From NCBI RefSeq assembly GCF_036499745.1, contig NZ_DASYDG010000033.1, positions 38,016-102,015 on the forward strand: a DNA stretch of 64,000 nucleotides, read 5' to 3'. This stretch comes from Pinirhizobacter sp036499745. GTDB taxonomy: Bacteria > Pseudomonadota > Gammaproteobacteria > Xanthomonadales > Rhodanobacteraceae. Shown here in pieces: positions 40,742-49,481 of the stretch. The translations under genes were made by a program, and so were the position numbers. Under the pieces are notes generated by a model. It had not been told where the DNA came from. It worked only from the letters and a program-made list of their open reading frames with translations, and ran no database searches. Each line of letters starts with the position of its first letter. Position 1 is the first letter of the stretch.

Positions 40742-42156
40742 TGCCTACTCCGTTCCGTTATACGGCGATCTTCGCCGCCCTGCTCGCCGCCGGCTGCGCC
40801 AGCGTCGGTCCCGACTACAAGGCACCGGTTGAAAAACCGGTGGCCTTGATCGGCGCCGATGCCCACGCCCAGGCGCCTGAGCCGGTACCCGCCCAATGGT
40901 GGTCACAGTTCGGCGATACCACGCTGGATGCGTTGATCACCCAGGCGGCAAAGAATGCGCCCGACCTTGCCATTGCACAGGCGCGGCTGCGTGAAGCGCG
41001 GGCATACCTGGGCACGGCGAAGTCGGCCCAGATTCCCGATATCGAAACCGGTGCGTCCTATTCCCGTGCCAGGGAACAGCAGCCGGGCTTTACCGACCAG
41101 CGCACCACCATCACCAGCTACCAGGCAGGCTTCGACGCCTCATGGGAGCTGGACCTCTTCGGCGGCATCCGGCGTCAGGTGGAAGCAGCACGTGCGGATG
41201 TAGGTGCAGGCGAAGCCTCGTTGCAGGATGCACAGGTCACCCTGTTCGCCGAAGTGGCGCGCAACTACTTCGAGCTGCGTGGCACGCAGCTGCGCATCGA
41301 TGTTGCCCATCGCAACATCGACAACCAGCGCGAGACGGTGCGGCTTACCTCCGCCCGTGAGCAGATCGGCTCCGGATCGGAGCAGGACGTGGCCAGCGCG
41401 AAGGCACGCCTGGCGGCGACCGAAGCCGCCCTGCCCTCGCTGGAGGCCAGTGCGTTCGCTTCACAGGCACGCATCGCCGTGTTGCTGGGCGAGCGTCCGG
41501 GCGAACTGGGCGTGGACCTTTCGCCTTCCAGCTTCCACCCCATCGATACGGCACTGCCCATCGGCGCCGCCGACGACGTGCTGCGCCGCCGCCCCGATGT
41601 ACGCATTGCCGAGCGCAACCTGGCTGCCGCCAACGCGCGCATCGGCGTGGCGAAGGCCGAGTACTTCCCGCACATCTCGCTGGGCGGTTTCGTCGGTTTC
41701 CTCGCCGGCCGCAGCAACGACTTCGGCGGCGCGGACAGCCGTGCATGGTCGATCGCGCCCAGTATCAGCTGGTCGGGATTGAACGTGGAGAAGGTGCGTT
41801 CGGGCGTCAAGGCCAGCGAGGCCAGGGCCGACGAAGCCCGCGCCACGTACCAGCGTACGGTGCTGCAGGCCATCGAGGATGTCGACAATGCGCTGGTGAG
41901 CTACAACCACCAGCACGAGCGGGTCGGCAGCCTGATCGAACAGGCCAACCAGAGCCGCCGCGCCGCGGACCTGGCGCAGATCCGCTACAAGGAAGGTTCG
42001 ACGAGTTTCCTGGAACTTCTCGACGCGCAACGCACGCAACTGGCGGCGGAAGACCAGCTGGCTGAAGGCGAGGCGGCGATCAATACGCGTGCGGTACAGA
42101 TCTACAAGGCGTTGGGTGGCGGTTGGGCCGGCAACGAAAACGTCGCCACGCGCTAA
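40741..42156 (+). CDS. Outer membrane efflux channel lipoprotein (OprN/NodT family)
   Basis: A 471-residue TolC-like channel. The signal ends in lipobox LLAAGC (Cys19 region), then VGPDYKAP, the usual start of NodT-family factors. Two long helical repeats contain the periplasmic tunnel, with SWELDLFGGIRRQVEAARAD and RPDVRIAERNLAAANARIGVAKAEYFP as the conserved halves. It completes the tripartite pump with the preceding two genes and is co-translated with the transporter (TGATG). Confidence 0.92.
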   Translation: MPTPFRYTAIFAALLAAGCASVGPDYKAPVEKPVALIGADAHAQAPEPVPAQWWSQFGDTTLDALITQAAKNAPDLAIAQARLREARAYLGTAKSAQIPDIETGASYSRAREQQPGFTDQRTTITSYQAGFDASWELDLFGGIRRQVEAARADVGAGEASLQDAQVTLFAEVARNYFELRGTQLRIDVAHRNIDNQRETVRLTSAREQIGSGSEQDVASAKARLAATEAALPSLEASAFASQARIAVLLGERPGELGVDLSPSSFHPIDTALPIGAADDVLRRRPDVRIAERNLAAANARIGVAKAEYFPHISLGGFVGFLAGRSNDFGGADSRAWSIAPSISWSGLNVEKVRSGVKASEARADEARATYQRTVLQAIEDVDNALVSYNHQHERVGSLIEQANQSRRAADLAQIRYKEGSTSFLELLDAQRTQLAAEDQLAEGEAAINTRAVQIYKALGGGWAGNENVATR

Positions 42157-42165
42157 AGCGTGGCG
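42144..42165 (+). terminator. Hairpin across the stop codon of the efflux operon
   Basis: CGCCACGC (42144-42151) pairs with GCGTGGCG (42158-42165) around GCTAAA, which contains the stop codon. No U tract follows, so termination is plausible but unproven. Confidence 0.4.
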
Positions 42166-42285
42166 GAATACCGCGGCGCACGGGAGATCCCGGCGCCGCT
42201 ACAAGCGAAGCCCAGACGCACCGAACATACCTTGATGGCTCAGACGACAGCGACGCGCTCGTTGGTGGGTAATCGCTGGAACTCG

Positions 42286-42510
42286 TTATCGGACGCCCTT
42301 GCTGGCTCGCCGCGTTCCTCGCCGTCCGACTGGCTCATTTTCCATTGCTCCCTTCAGATACCGACCAGCATCGCTCCATGCGATTTCGACCCCGCGTGAC
42401 GCATCACTGAGAATCGCCTCACGACGATTGCGGTGGTAGGAGGCCTGACCCACGCCAAAAACGCTTATCAGGCCCCGAACGAACGCATTGGATTCGGTTT
42501 TAGTGGCCAT
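42286..42510 (-). CDS. Small hypothetical protein
   Basis: A 74-residue protein (begins MATKTESNAFVRG). I know no function for it. It is judged real because TAGGAG sits 9 bases upstream of the ATG, the composition looks coding, and it fills a gap between two convergent operons. No signal peptide or membrane helix; a short hydrophobic patch LISVFGVG near the start may pack against a partner. It lies upstream of the permease gene in the same direction but 130 bp or so of other sequence separates its start from neighbours on the far side. Confidence 0.5.
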   Translation of the reverse strand: MATKTESNAFVRGLISVFGVGQASYHRNRREAILSDASRGVEIAWSDAGRYLKGAMENEPVGRRGTRRASKGVR

Positions 42511-42575
42511 CGTTGCTGACTCCTACCCGTGCTGGGCGTGCGAATAAGTGTATCCACATCACACGCCTCCTGCGA

Positions 42576-43949
42576 CTAACCCAGTGTAGGTGCCGTCCGC
42601 TTCTTCACTGCATAACCGATTGCCAGCAACACGAACCATACAGGGCTAGCCATCAGCGCGGCACGCGTATCGGCCTGCAACGTCAACAGCACCAGTACGA
42701 AGACGAAGAACACCAGACAGGCCCAGCACATGAACACACCGCCGGGCATCTTGTACTTCGATGCCTCGTGCAGATGCGGACGCTTGCGCCGGTACGCCAT
42801 ATAGGCGAACAGGATCAGCGACCAGACGAACATGAAGAGCACGGCTGAGAGCGTGGTGACCAGCGTGAACGCAGTGACCAGATCGGGCACCACGTACACC
42901 ATCGTCGCGCCCAGCAGCAGGATGAAGCATGAGAACAGCAGCCCGCGCGCGGGCACGGCGGCCTTCGACAGCCTGGAGAATGCCTTCGGTGCATGGCCTT
43001 CCTCAGCCAGGCCGTAGAGCATGCGGCTGGTGCTGAAGATGCCGCTGTTGGAGCTGGAAGTGGCCGAGGTCAGCACCACGAAATTGATCAGGCTGGCCGC
43101 GGCGGGGATCCCCGCCAGCACAAACAGTTCTACGAACGGGCTCTTGCCCGGCAGCACCTGGCGCCAGGGCGTGACCGTCATGATCACCACCAGGGCCAGC
43201 ACGTAGAAGATGATGATGCGCACGGGGATCGAGTTGATCGCCTTGGGCAGGTTGCGCTCAGGGTCAGCGGTTTCCGCCGCCGTGGTACCCACCAGCTCAA
43301 TGCCGACGAAAGCGAACACGGCAATCTGGAACCCGGCGAAGAAACCACCGATTCCCGTGGGGAAGAAACCGCCGTCGTTCCAGAGGTTGGCAAGGCTCGC
43401 CTTGTTGCCCGAAGACGAGGTGAAGCCCCAGGCCACCAGGCCCACGCCTGTGATGATGAGCGCCACGATGGCGACGATCTTGATCAGCGCGAACCAGAAT
43501 TCCATCTCGCCGAACAGCCTTACCGTGACCAGGTTCAAGGTAAGCAACAGCAGTACGCAAAGCACCGCGGGTATCCAGGCAGGCATGCCCGGGAACCAGT
43601 ACTGCACGTAGGCGGCGATGGCGATCACATCGGCAATCGCCGTGATGATCCAGCAGAACCAGTATGTCCAGCCGCAGTAGAAGCCTGCCCATGGGCCCAG
43701 GAGGTCGGTGGAGAAGTCGATGAACGACTTGTATTCGAGGTTCGACAACAACAACTCGCCCATCGCCCGCATCACGAAGAACAGCATCACGCCGATGATC
43801 AGGTACACCAGCAGGATCGACGGCCCGGCCAGGCTGATGGTTTTCCCCGACCCCATGAATAACCCGGTACCGATGGCACCGCCGATGGCGATCAGTTGCA
43901 GGTGGCGGTTGGAAAGACTGCGGCGGAGGTGATCGGGCTCAGGTTGCAT
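42576..43949 (-). CDS. Amino acid permease (CycA-like)
   Basis: A 457-residue, twelve-helix transporter of the AAT family in the APC superfamily. The first helix has the substrate-binding IAIGGAIGTGLFMGSG motif and the N-terminal region LRRSLSNRHLQ is characteristic. Overall pattern (GPSILLVYLIIGVMLFFVMRAMGEL, FSTDLLGPWAGFYCGWTYW) is closest to CycA, the D-serine/D-alanine/glycine importer, but substrate range in this family cannot be told with certainty. Monocistronic, convergent with nothing nearby. Confidence 0.9.
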   Translation of the reverse strand: MQPEPDHLRRSLSNRHLQLIAIGGAIGTGLFMGSGKTISLAGPSILLVYLIIGVMLFFVMRAMGELLLSNLEYKSFIDFSTDLLGPWAGFYCGWTYWFCWIITAIADVIAIAAYVQYWFPGMPAWIPAVLCVLLLLTLNLVTVRLFGEMEFWFALIKIVAIVALIITGVGLVAWGFTSSSGNKASLANLWNDGGFFPTGIGGFFAGFQIAVFAFVGIELVGTTAAETADPERNLPKAINSIPVRIIIFYVLALVVIMTVTPWRQVLPGKSPFVELFVLAGIPAAASLINFVVLTSATSSSNSGIFSTSRMLYGLAEEGHAPKAFSRLSKAAVPARGLLFSCFILLLGATMVYVVPDLVTAFTLVTTLSAVLFMFVWSLILFAYMAYRRKRPHLHEASKYKMPGGVFMCWACLVFFVFVLVLLTLQADTRAALMASPVWFVLLAIGYAVKKRTAPTLG

Positions 43950-44028
43950 CGAATGGGATCGCTCGCGGGATATTCCCTCTGACGATAGCAGCCATGCGGC
44001 CCGCCGCGAAGCCGTGCCCTGGCCGGAT

Positions 44029-45192
44029 CTACCGGCCCACCATCATGGCAAACCACTCCCAGCCCCGCAGACGTCCGGCCACCAGCTTGGCGCTGGTAAG
44101 CATCGGCACCGCCAGCAACGCGCCCGGGATGCCCCACAGCCAGCCCCACACCAGCAGCCACAACAGGATGGCCACCGGCGACAGCCGCATGCGGCGGCCC
44201 TGGATCAGCGGGGTGATCACGTTGCCCTCGATGGCCGTGATCGCAGCGAAGCTCAACGCGGGCAACATGGCCGTACCGGCATCGTTGAAGTGCAGCAGAC
44301 CCACCAGGCATAACACCACCGTGGTGGTAATGGCGCCCACGTAAGGCACGAAGTTGAAGAGCATGGCCACCGCGCCCCACAGCAGCGGGTCGGGCACGCC
44401 ATAGCCATAAAGCATCGCCGCGGTGATCAGGCCCAGGCCGGCGTTGATCGCCATCGTTGTCAGCAGGTACCGCGATACCTCCGACTGGATACTTCGCACG
44501 ATCGATACCGTGTGCCGCTTCTGGGCGAAGGTCGGCGATACCTCCACCGCCCGCCGCAACAGTTCATCGCCATAGATCAGGAAGAAGAACACCAGCAGCG
44601 CCACGGTCAGCACGCTTGCCATCACCTTCGGCGCACCGGTGATGACATCCCATGAACTGAATACCGCCACCGGCGCCGGCTGGCCGGCACGCGGGTTGCC
44701 GCCCACCAGGTTCTGCGTGGCACGGCTGGCCGCTTCCAGTTGCTGCGTCATGGGTTTGATCTTCGGCGCCAGCTGGCGCATGGCTTCAGGCGCCTGGTGG
44801 AACCAGTTCAGCGCCGCCGGCGCCAGCATGCTGGTGCCGCCGCCTACGGCCCCGCCCAGGGCCAACATCACCACGCAGGCACTGAGCCAGCGTGGTACCC
44901 CCAACCTTGCGCCAAACGAAACGATGGGGTTCAGTCCCAGGCCGATGAAGCCGGCCAGCAACAAGGGGATCAACAGCGGCTTGCCGATGGTCACCGTGTA
45001 AATGATGGCCAGGAACAGCATGGTCTGCAGCACCAGTCGGATCGACCGCATGTGCCGCGAGATGCGGCGGATCGAGGTGCCATTGAGCTTGCGGTGGTGT
45101 TCGCGAAGGATCGGCGCTTTCAACAAGGCCGCGGCGCCGGGGGCCACGGCTGGTGTGGCCGGGGTCGGCGGCGTCGCCTGCAGGTCGCTCAT
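44029..45192 (-). CDS. AI-2E family membrane transporter
   Basis: A 387-residue inner membrane protein of the AI-2E (TqsA/PerM) family with about seven to eight helices and the conserved C-terminal segment (LWGAVAMLFNFVPYVGAI, then IEGNVITPLIQGRRM). Members move small molecules or act as Na+/H+ antiporters; no substrate can be assigned. Its ATG overlaps the upstream small gene by four bases, so it is the last gene of a membrane-protein operon starting at 46350. Confidence 0.9.
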   Translation of the reverse strand: MSDLQATPPTPATPAVAPGAAALLKAPILREHHRKLNGTSIRRISRHMRSIRLVLQTMLFLAIIYTVTIGKPLLIPLLLAGFIGLGLNPIVSFGARLGVPRWLSACVVMLALGGAVGGGTSMLAPAALNWFHQAPEAMRQLAPKIKPMTQQLEAASRATQNLVGGNPRAGQPAPVAVFSSWDVITGAPKVMASVLTVALLVFFFLIYGDELLRRAVEVSPTFAQKRHTVSIVRSIQSEVSRYLLTTMAINAGLGLITAAMLYGYGVPDPLLWGAVAMLFNFVPYVGAITTTVVLCLVGLLHFNDAGTAMLPALSFAAITAIEGNVITPLIQGRRMRLSPVAILLWLLVWGWLWGIPGALLAVPMLTSAKLVAGRLRGWEWFAMMVGR

Positions 45193-45485
45193 GAGTTGCC
45201 GCCGTCCCCGCCACCCATGAAATTCCCGGCGGCGAGCATCACCGCGCGGGTGGCAAGTTCCGTCGCTCCACCGGAAAGCATCGAAACCAGCCCCGGCACG
45301 CGCAACGGATTGACATCCAGCACGCCAAGCACCACGCCCACACCCGTTGCGGCGGACACCACTGTCAACGGATGCTCATAGCCCTTGGCGTAGAGCGATG
45401 CCGCCAGTGCGGCCACGGCTTCGCGCGAAGCGCGGACCTCAGCCTGGGCCAGGCGGACGGCGGCGATGTTCTTGAAGACGCTCAT
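45189..45485 (-). CDS. Small hydrophobic protein in the YqjD/YqjE-like operon
   Basis: A 98-residue protein with a charged N-terminal helix (AAVRLAQAEVRASREAVAALAAS) and two weakly hydrophobic stretches (LTVVSAATGVGVVLGVL, LATRAVMLAAGNFMGG). It sits where E. coli has yqjK, but I see no clear similarity to YqjK. The start, ATG 45485, lies inside the previous gene with AAGGAAGGGG upstream, giving a 47-bp overlap; the stop overlaps the AI-2E gene. Function unknown, probably membrane-associated. Confidence 0.75.
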   Translation of the reverse strand: MSVFKNIAAVRLAQAEVRASREAVAALAASLYAKGYEHPLTVVSAATGVGVVLGVLDVNPLRVPGLVSMLSGGATELATRAVMLAAGNFMGGGDGGNS

Positions 45486-45927
45486 GTTCTGCCCCTTCCT
45501 TTCGACCGCGTTCGGTCGCCTCGTGTACCAGGGCGCGCATTTCCGCGCGCGTCACCGGCATGCCCAGCCAGGCCATGCACCGCTTGAACACGGTGATGGC
45601 GCCCAACAGCAACAGCAACTGGATCACTGCCAGCGCACCCAGTGCCCAGGCCCACGATCCGAACCATTGGGCCAGACCCCAGCCCAGCAGCGCGAGCAGT
45701 GTAAGGCCCAATGCCACCGCAAAGGTGGTGGCGGCCAGTGCCATGAACAGCATCACCACGATGCCGCTTTTGGCCAGCCGCACCTCCGCCCCGAAAAGCT
45801 TGAAATGGCTTCCGAAGACCTGCCTGATCCCACTGGCAAGCTGGCCCAACTCCGCCGTCCAGGAGGGTTCCGGTGGGTTCGGCGGATCTTCCGGCGGCGG
45901 TACGCCGGCAGTTCCTGGATCAGTCAT
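45439..45927 (-). CDS. Phage-holin-3-6/YqjE-family membrane protein
   Basis: A 162-residue protein with a proline-rich N-terminus, an amphipathic helix, and two long membrane helices (about 55-80 and 92-115, MLFMALAATTFAVALGLTLLALLGW and ALGALAVIQLLLLLGAITVF). The pattern fits the YqjE/Phage_holin_3_6 family, whose members are paired with DUF883 proteins, as here. The C-terminus is highly charged. Function is not established in the family. Confidence 0.8.
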   Translation of the reverse strand: MTDPGTAGVPPPEDPPNPPEPSWTAELGQLASGIRQVFGSHFKLFGAEVRLAKSGIVVMLFMALAATTFAVALGLTLLALLGWGLAQWFGSWAWALGALAVIQLLLLLGAITVFKRCMAWLGMPVTRAEMRALVHEATERGRKEGAEHERLQEHRRRPPGPG

Positions 45928-45969
45928 CCGCCGCCCCTGGTCGTCTGGTTGGGTACAGGTGCGTGATGA

Positions 45970-46350
45970 TCAGCGACGCAGGATGCGGCCGGCAAGCCAG
46001 CCGGCGGCCAGCGCGATGGCGAGCGACTGGACTGGCTTCTCGCGGACGTATTCGCGGGCGGTTTCCAGCCATTCGTCGGTGCGTTCGCGGGCGTCGCCAA
46101 CCACTTCACGCGCACGCTCTGAGTATTCATTGACCTTTTCCGTGGCATGGGTGGCACCGGCAGCGGCCTTGTCGGTGGCGCCATGCAGGCTTGTCTCCAC
46201 TTTATCGGCCGCGCGGTCCACCGCGTCCTTGGTCTTCTCCACCGCGTTGCTGGTGGCCTGCTTCACGCGCTCGGCGCGCTCCTCGATACGTTCGGCGGCG
46301 CTGACCGTGTTGGCGGCAGCGACGACGGCCGGTTCGACCTGCTTATTCAT
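45970..46350 (-). CDS. DUF883 (YqjD/ElaB)-family protein
   Basis: A 126-residue protein: a long charged helical, coiled-coil-like N-terminal part (SNAVEKTKDAVDRAADKVETSL and repeats of that type) and one C-terminal hydrophobic anchor (SLAIALAAGWLAGRILRR). E. coli YqjD and ElaB, of this family, tether ribosomes to the inner membrane in stationary phase; the same is possible here. GGAGATC precedes ATG 46350. It heads an operon with a YqjE-like gene, a small membrane gene and an AI-2E gene. Confidence 0.88.
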   Translation of the reverse strand: MNKQVEPAVVAAANTVSAAERIEERAERVKQATSNAVEKTKDAVDRAADKVETSLHGATDKAAAGATHATEKVNEYSERAREVVGDARERTDEWLETAREYVREKPVQSLAIALAAGWLAGRILRR

Positions 46351-46493
46351 GGGGATCTCCAGTCCGGGCGGGTGCTCGCCACGTAGCCACCTTAGGGTAG
46401 TGGCACGCGGTCTTGCTTAACCATTAAGGCCCGCCCCGCGCGCACTGGGCGTGAACGAAGTGCGGGTAAAACCACGACGCGCTGTGCGGGCGT

Positions 46494-47636
46494 TCATTTT
46501 CCTGATTTCTTGCCGGTTTTCGGCGCATCCTTCCTGGGCGCGCCAGGTACCTTGGTATAAGTCACGCGGTATACCGCCCCGGCCAGGTCATCGCTCACCA
46601 GCAGTGAGCCATCGCCCAAAGGCTGCACGTCCACCGGGCGCCCCCAGGCCTGTTCACCCTGCTTGAAGCCGTCGATGAACACCTTGTAGTCGCTCACCCG
46701 ATCGCCCTGGATGTCCACGCTCATCACCCGGTAGCCGGATTTGGCACTGCGGTTCCACGAACCGTGTTCGGCGATGAACAGCACCTGGTGATAATCGCTG
46801 GGGAACGCCTTGCCTTCATAGAAGCGAAGGCCCAGCGCCGCCACATGCGCCCCCAGCTTCAACGCCGGTGGCGTGTAATCGGCGCAGTGCTTGCCCTTGC
46901 CGAATTCCGGATCGAGCGTGTCGCCCTGGTGGCAGTAGGGAAAACCGAAATGCTGGCCCGGCTTGGTGACATGGTTGAGTTCGTCGCTGGGCAGGTCGTC
47001 GCCCATCATGTCCCGCCCGTTGTCGGTGAGCCACAGGGTGCCGTCCTGGTTCCAGGTGAAGCCCACGGTGTTGCGCAACCCCAATGCTACGTCTTCCACA
47101 CCCGAGCCATCGGGATTCATGCGGGTGAGCTTGGCGTAGCCTTTTTGATCGCAGACGTTGCACGGTGCGCCGATCGGCACGTACAGCTTGCCATCGGGTC
47201 CGAAGGCGAGGAATTTCCCACCGTGATGGGCGTCGCGGGTGAGCTTGTCGGTCACCAGCTCAGGCTTCGGCGGGTCATCCAGGTGGCTTTCGATGTCGCG
47301 CAGCACCACGATGCGGCTGATCGCCGATATGTAAAGATCGCCGCCCTTGAAGGCGATGCCGATGGGCTGGGTCAGCCCGCTGGCCACCACGCGCACCTTG
47401 TCCGCCTTGCCCGAACCGTCGGTATCGGTAAGCGCGTAGACCTTGCCGGCGTCACTGGAGCCGACGAAAACCGTGCCATGGCCGCCGATGGCGATCTCGC
47501 GCGCATCGGGCACCTTGTCGCTATAGATGGCGATATGGAAGCCCGGCGGCAGGGTGAGCTTGTCGAGCTCCGGCGCCGCGTAAGCCGCCGGGGCGAGGGC
47601 CACCAGGCCCAGGATAGTGATCAGTGAAGCGCGCAT
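46494..47636 (-). CDS. Exported sorbosone/glucose dehydrogenase-family propeller protein
   Basis: A 380-residue secreted beta-propeller of the GSDH/L-sorbosone dehydrogenase family (signal peptide MRASLITILGLVALAPAAYA). Sequence landmarks are LTLPPGFHIAIYSD, RDAHHGGKFLAFGPDGKLYV, a CNVC pair, GLRNTVGFTWNQDG, NGRDMMGDDLPSDELN and HGSWNRSAKSGYRV. The family uses PQQ or calcium, but many members have no proven activity. ATG 47636 is chosen for the signal peptide; a much longer upstream frame is an artefact across an intergenic gap. Diverges from the Yip1 gene. Confidence 0.88.
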   Translation of the reverse strand: MRASLITILGLVALAPAAYAAPELDKLTLPPGFHIAIYSDKVPDAREIAIGGHGTVFVGSSDAGKVYALTDTDGSGKADKVRVVASGLTQPIGIAFKGGDLYISAISRIVVLRDIESHLDDPPKPELVTDKLTRDAHHGGKFLAFGPDGKLYVPIGAPCNVCDQKGYAKLTRMNPDGSGVEDVALGLRNTVGFTWNQDGTLWLTDNGRDMMGDDLPSDELNHVTKPGQHFGFPYCHQGDTLDPEFGKGKHCADYTPPALKLGAHVAALGLRFYEGKAFPSDYHQVLFIAEHGSWNRSAKSGYRVMSVDIQGDRVSDYKVFIDGFKQGEQAWGRPVDVQPLGDGSLLVSDDLAGAVYRVTYTKVPGAPRKDAPKTGKKSGK

Positions 47637-47798
47637 CGGGGCCACTCTCGCCGGCTGGGCCGCTGAGGGTACTACCCGCGCCCTCGCCCCTGCCATCGTC
47701 CGGTTGCCGGGTATGGCGAAACCGCCGCGCTCGGCTAGACTCCTCCACGCGGGGAATTCTTGCGATCGACAACATTCAACCGGAAGTAAGGGGAAGGT

Positions 47799-48416
47799 AT
47801 GGATCAGGCAAGCATCGTCACCCGGGTCAAGCAGATCCTGGGCTCGCCACGCACCGAGTGGCCGCTGATCGCGGCAGAGCCGGCGACCATCAAGGGGCTC
47901 TACCTCAACTACATCGCCATTCTGGCGGCGATACCGCCACTGGCCGGCTTCATCCGCAACAGCCTGATCGGCAATGGCGCCTTCGGCATCACCATCCGCA
48001 CCCCGATCCCGCAGGGGATCATCCTGGCGGTGCTCACCTACGCCTTGAGCCTGGTGGTGGTGTACGTGGTGGCGCTGATCGTCAACGCGCTGGCGTCGAC
48101 CTTCGATGGCCGCCAGGACATGGTGCAGGCGCTCAAGGTGGTGGCTTATTCCTATACCGCCGCATGGGTGGCGGGGATCTTCATCATCCTGCCGTGGCTT
48201 GGCTGGCTGGTGGCGCTGGCCGGCGCCATCTACAGCATCTACCTGATGTACCTGGGCATGTCGCCGGTGATGAAAAACCCGCCGCAGAAGTCGGCCGGCT
48301 ACACCGCGCTGGCGGTGGTGATCGCCGTGGTACTGCAGTGGCTGGTGGGCCTGGTGCTGTTCATGGCCATCGGCGGCGCGGCGATTTCCGCGGCGGCGCT
48401 GTCCAACCCGCACTGA
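47799..48416 (+). CDS. Yip1-family inner membrane protein
   Basis: A 205-residue protein with a short soluble N-terminus (MDQASIVTRVKQILGSPRTEWPLIA, typical of bacterial Yip1 proteins) and about five membrane helices. The family's function in bacteria is unknown. A strong AAGGGGAAGG ribosome site precedes ATG 47799, and a clean terminator follows the stop, so it is a single-gene transcript. Confidence 0.85.
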   Translation: MDQASIVTRVKQILGSPRTEWPLIAAEPATIKGLYLNYIAILAAIPPLAGFIRNSLIGNGAFGITIRTPIPQGIILAVLTYALSLVVVYVVALIVNALASTFDGRQDMVQALKVVAYSYTAAWVAGIFIILPWLGWLVALAGAIYSIYLMYLGMSPVMKNPPQKSAGYTALAVVIAVVLQWLVGLVLFMAIGGAAISAAALSNPH

Positions 48417-48434
48417 AGGTACCGAGGCTGATGA

Positions 48435-48477
48435 GGGGCCGGGTAGCGGCTAGCCGTTACCCGGCCCCTTGTTTTTT
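48435..48477 (+). terminator. Rho-independent terminator after the Yip1 gene
   Basis: A 15-bp stem, GGGGCCGGGTAGCGG (48435-48449) with CCGTTACCCGGCCCC (48454-48468) around CTAG, one G-U pair, followed by TTGTTTTTT. It may also serve the convergent hydrolase gene, whose stop is at the T tract. Confidence 0.9.
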
Positions 48478-49481
48478 CAGGCGTCCGCGATCGCGTTGAA
48501 GCGGGCGGTGATGTACTCGTCGGTGAAGCTGGTCATGTCCCAGCCGCGGATGAAACCGCAATGACCGCCATGGGCGGCGATGTCCAGCTCGATGTTCGAA
48601 GGCAACGTCAACTGGCGGAAGGCGCCGATGGGAATCACCGGGTCGTCCTCGGCGGTGAAGATGGTGGCGGGCAAGGTCATGCCGCGCAGGCGATCGCCGG
48701 CCACCGAGTAGCCTTCCAGGTAACTTTCCAGCGAGTCAAAATCCGTGTGGCGCAGCACCAGCGAGCGGGTGAGGTCGCGCATGTTCTGCTTCAGTTCCGC
48801 CAGCTCGAAGTACTGCTGGTTAGGAAAGGCGTTCTGCTTCATGCGCAACGAACGCCGCCACTTCTGCATGAAATAAGCGTGGTAGAACCACGGCGCTTCC
48901 TTCTCGAGGGAAAACAGCCCCTCGGCCGGGTCGATGATCGGGCATACGGCCAGGGTGTAGTCGAGCGGAATGCCCTCCGCCGGCGCCCTCATGCCCACGC
49001 GCAGGGCAAAATTCCCCCCTAAGGAAAACCCCGCCAGGGCCATGCAGCGCGACGGCCAGCGCCGGGCGATGTCGCCTACCGCGTGCACCACTTCGTCGAT
49101 GCGGCATGAATGGAACAGCGATTCGTTCAGCGGATGGCTGTCGCCGTGGTCGCGGAAGTTCAGCCGGAAGATGTCCCAGCCTTCGTCGAGAAGGCGGCTT
49201 CCAGTCTGCAGCACATAAGTGGAGTCGACGCTGCCTTCCCAGCCGTGGAACAACACGGCCAGTCCCCGCGACGCACGCCCGGTGCTTTGCGCGGTATAGG
49301 CGCCGGACAAACGGATACCCGGACCACCTTCCACCATTACATCCTGGGCGCCCTCGCGCACCTTGTGCGCGGCCTTGGGCAGCAGGAAGCTCCGTATGCC
49401 CGACGATGACAGCATGGTCTGGATGTGGCCGCTGCGCAGCGCCCAGGGCGGTTTGAAATCTGCCCCCCGAGGCAGGCTCAT
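48477..49481 (-). CDS. YheT-family alpha/beta-hydrolase
   Basis: A 334-residue serine hydrolase of the YheT/EMB8 group. The signature PPWALRSGHIQTML at the start, VLFHGWEGS, the nucleophile elbow GFSLGG (Ser153), DDPVIP and the final histidine in AAHGGHCGFI are all present. Members act on lipid or ester substrates that are poorly defined. Its ATG overlaps the acyltransferase stop by four bases, so the pair is probably one lipid-related operon. Confidence 0.9.
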   Translation of the reverse strand: MSLPRGADFKPPWALRSGHIQTMLSSSGIRSFLLPKAAHKVREGAQDVMVEGGPGIRLSGAYTAQSTGRASRGLAVLFHGWEGSVDSTYVLQTGSRLLDEGWDIFRLNFRDHGDSHPLNESLFHSCRIDEVVHAVGDIARRWPSRCMALAGFSLGGNFALRVGMRAPAEGIPLDYTLAVCPIIDPAEGLFSLEKEAPWFYHAYFMQKWRRSLRMKQNAFPNQQYFELAELKQNMRDLTRSLVLRHTDFDSLESYLEGYSVAGDRLRGMTLPATIFTAEDDPVIPIGAFRQLTLPSNIELDIAAHGGHCGFIRGWDMTSFTDEYITARFNAIADA

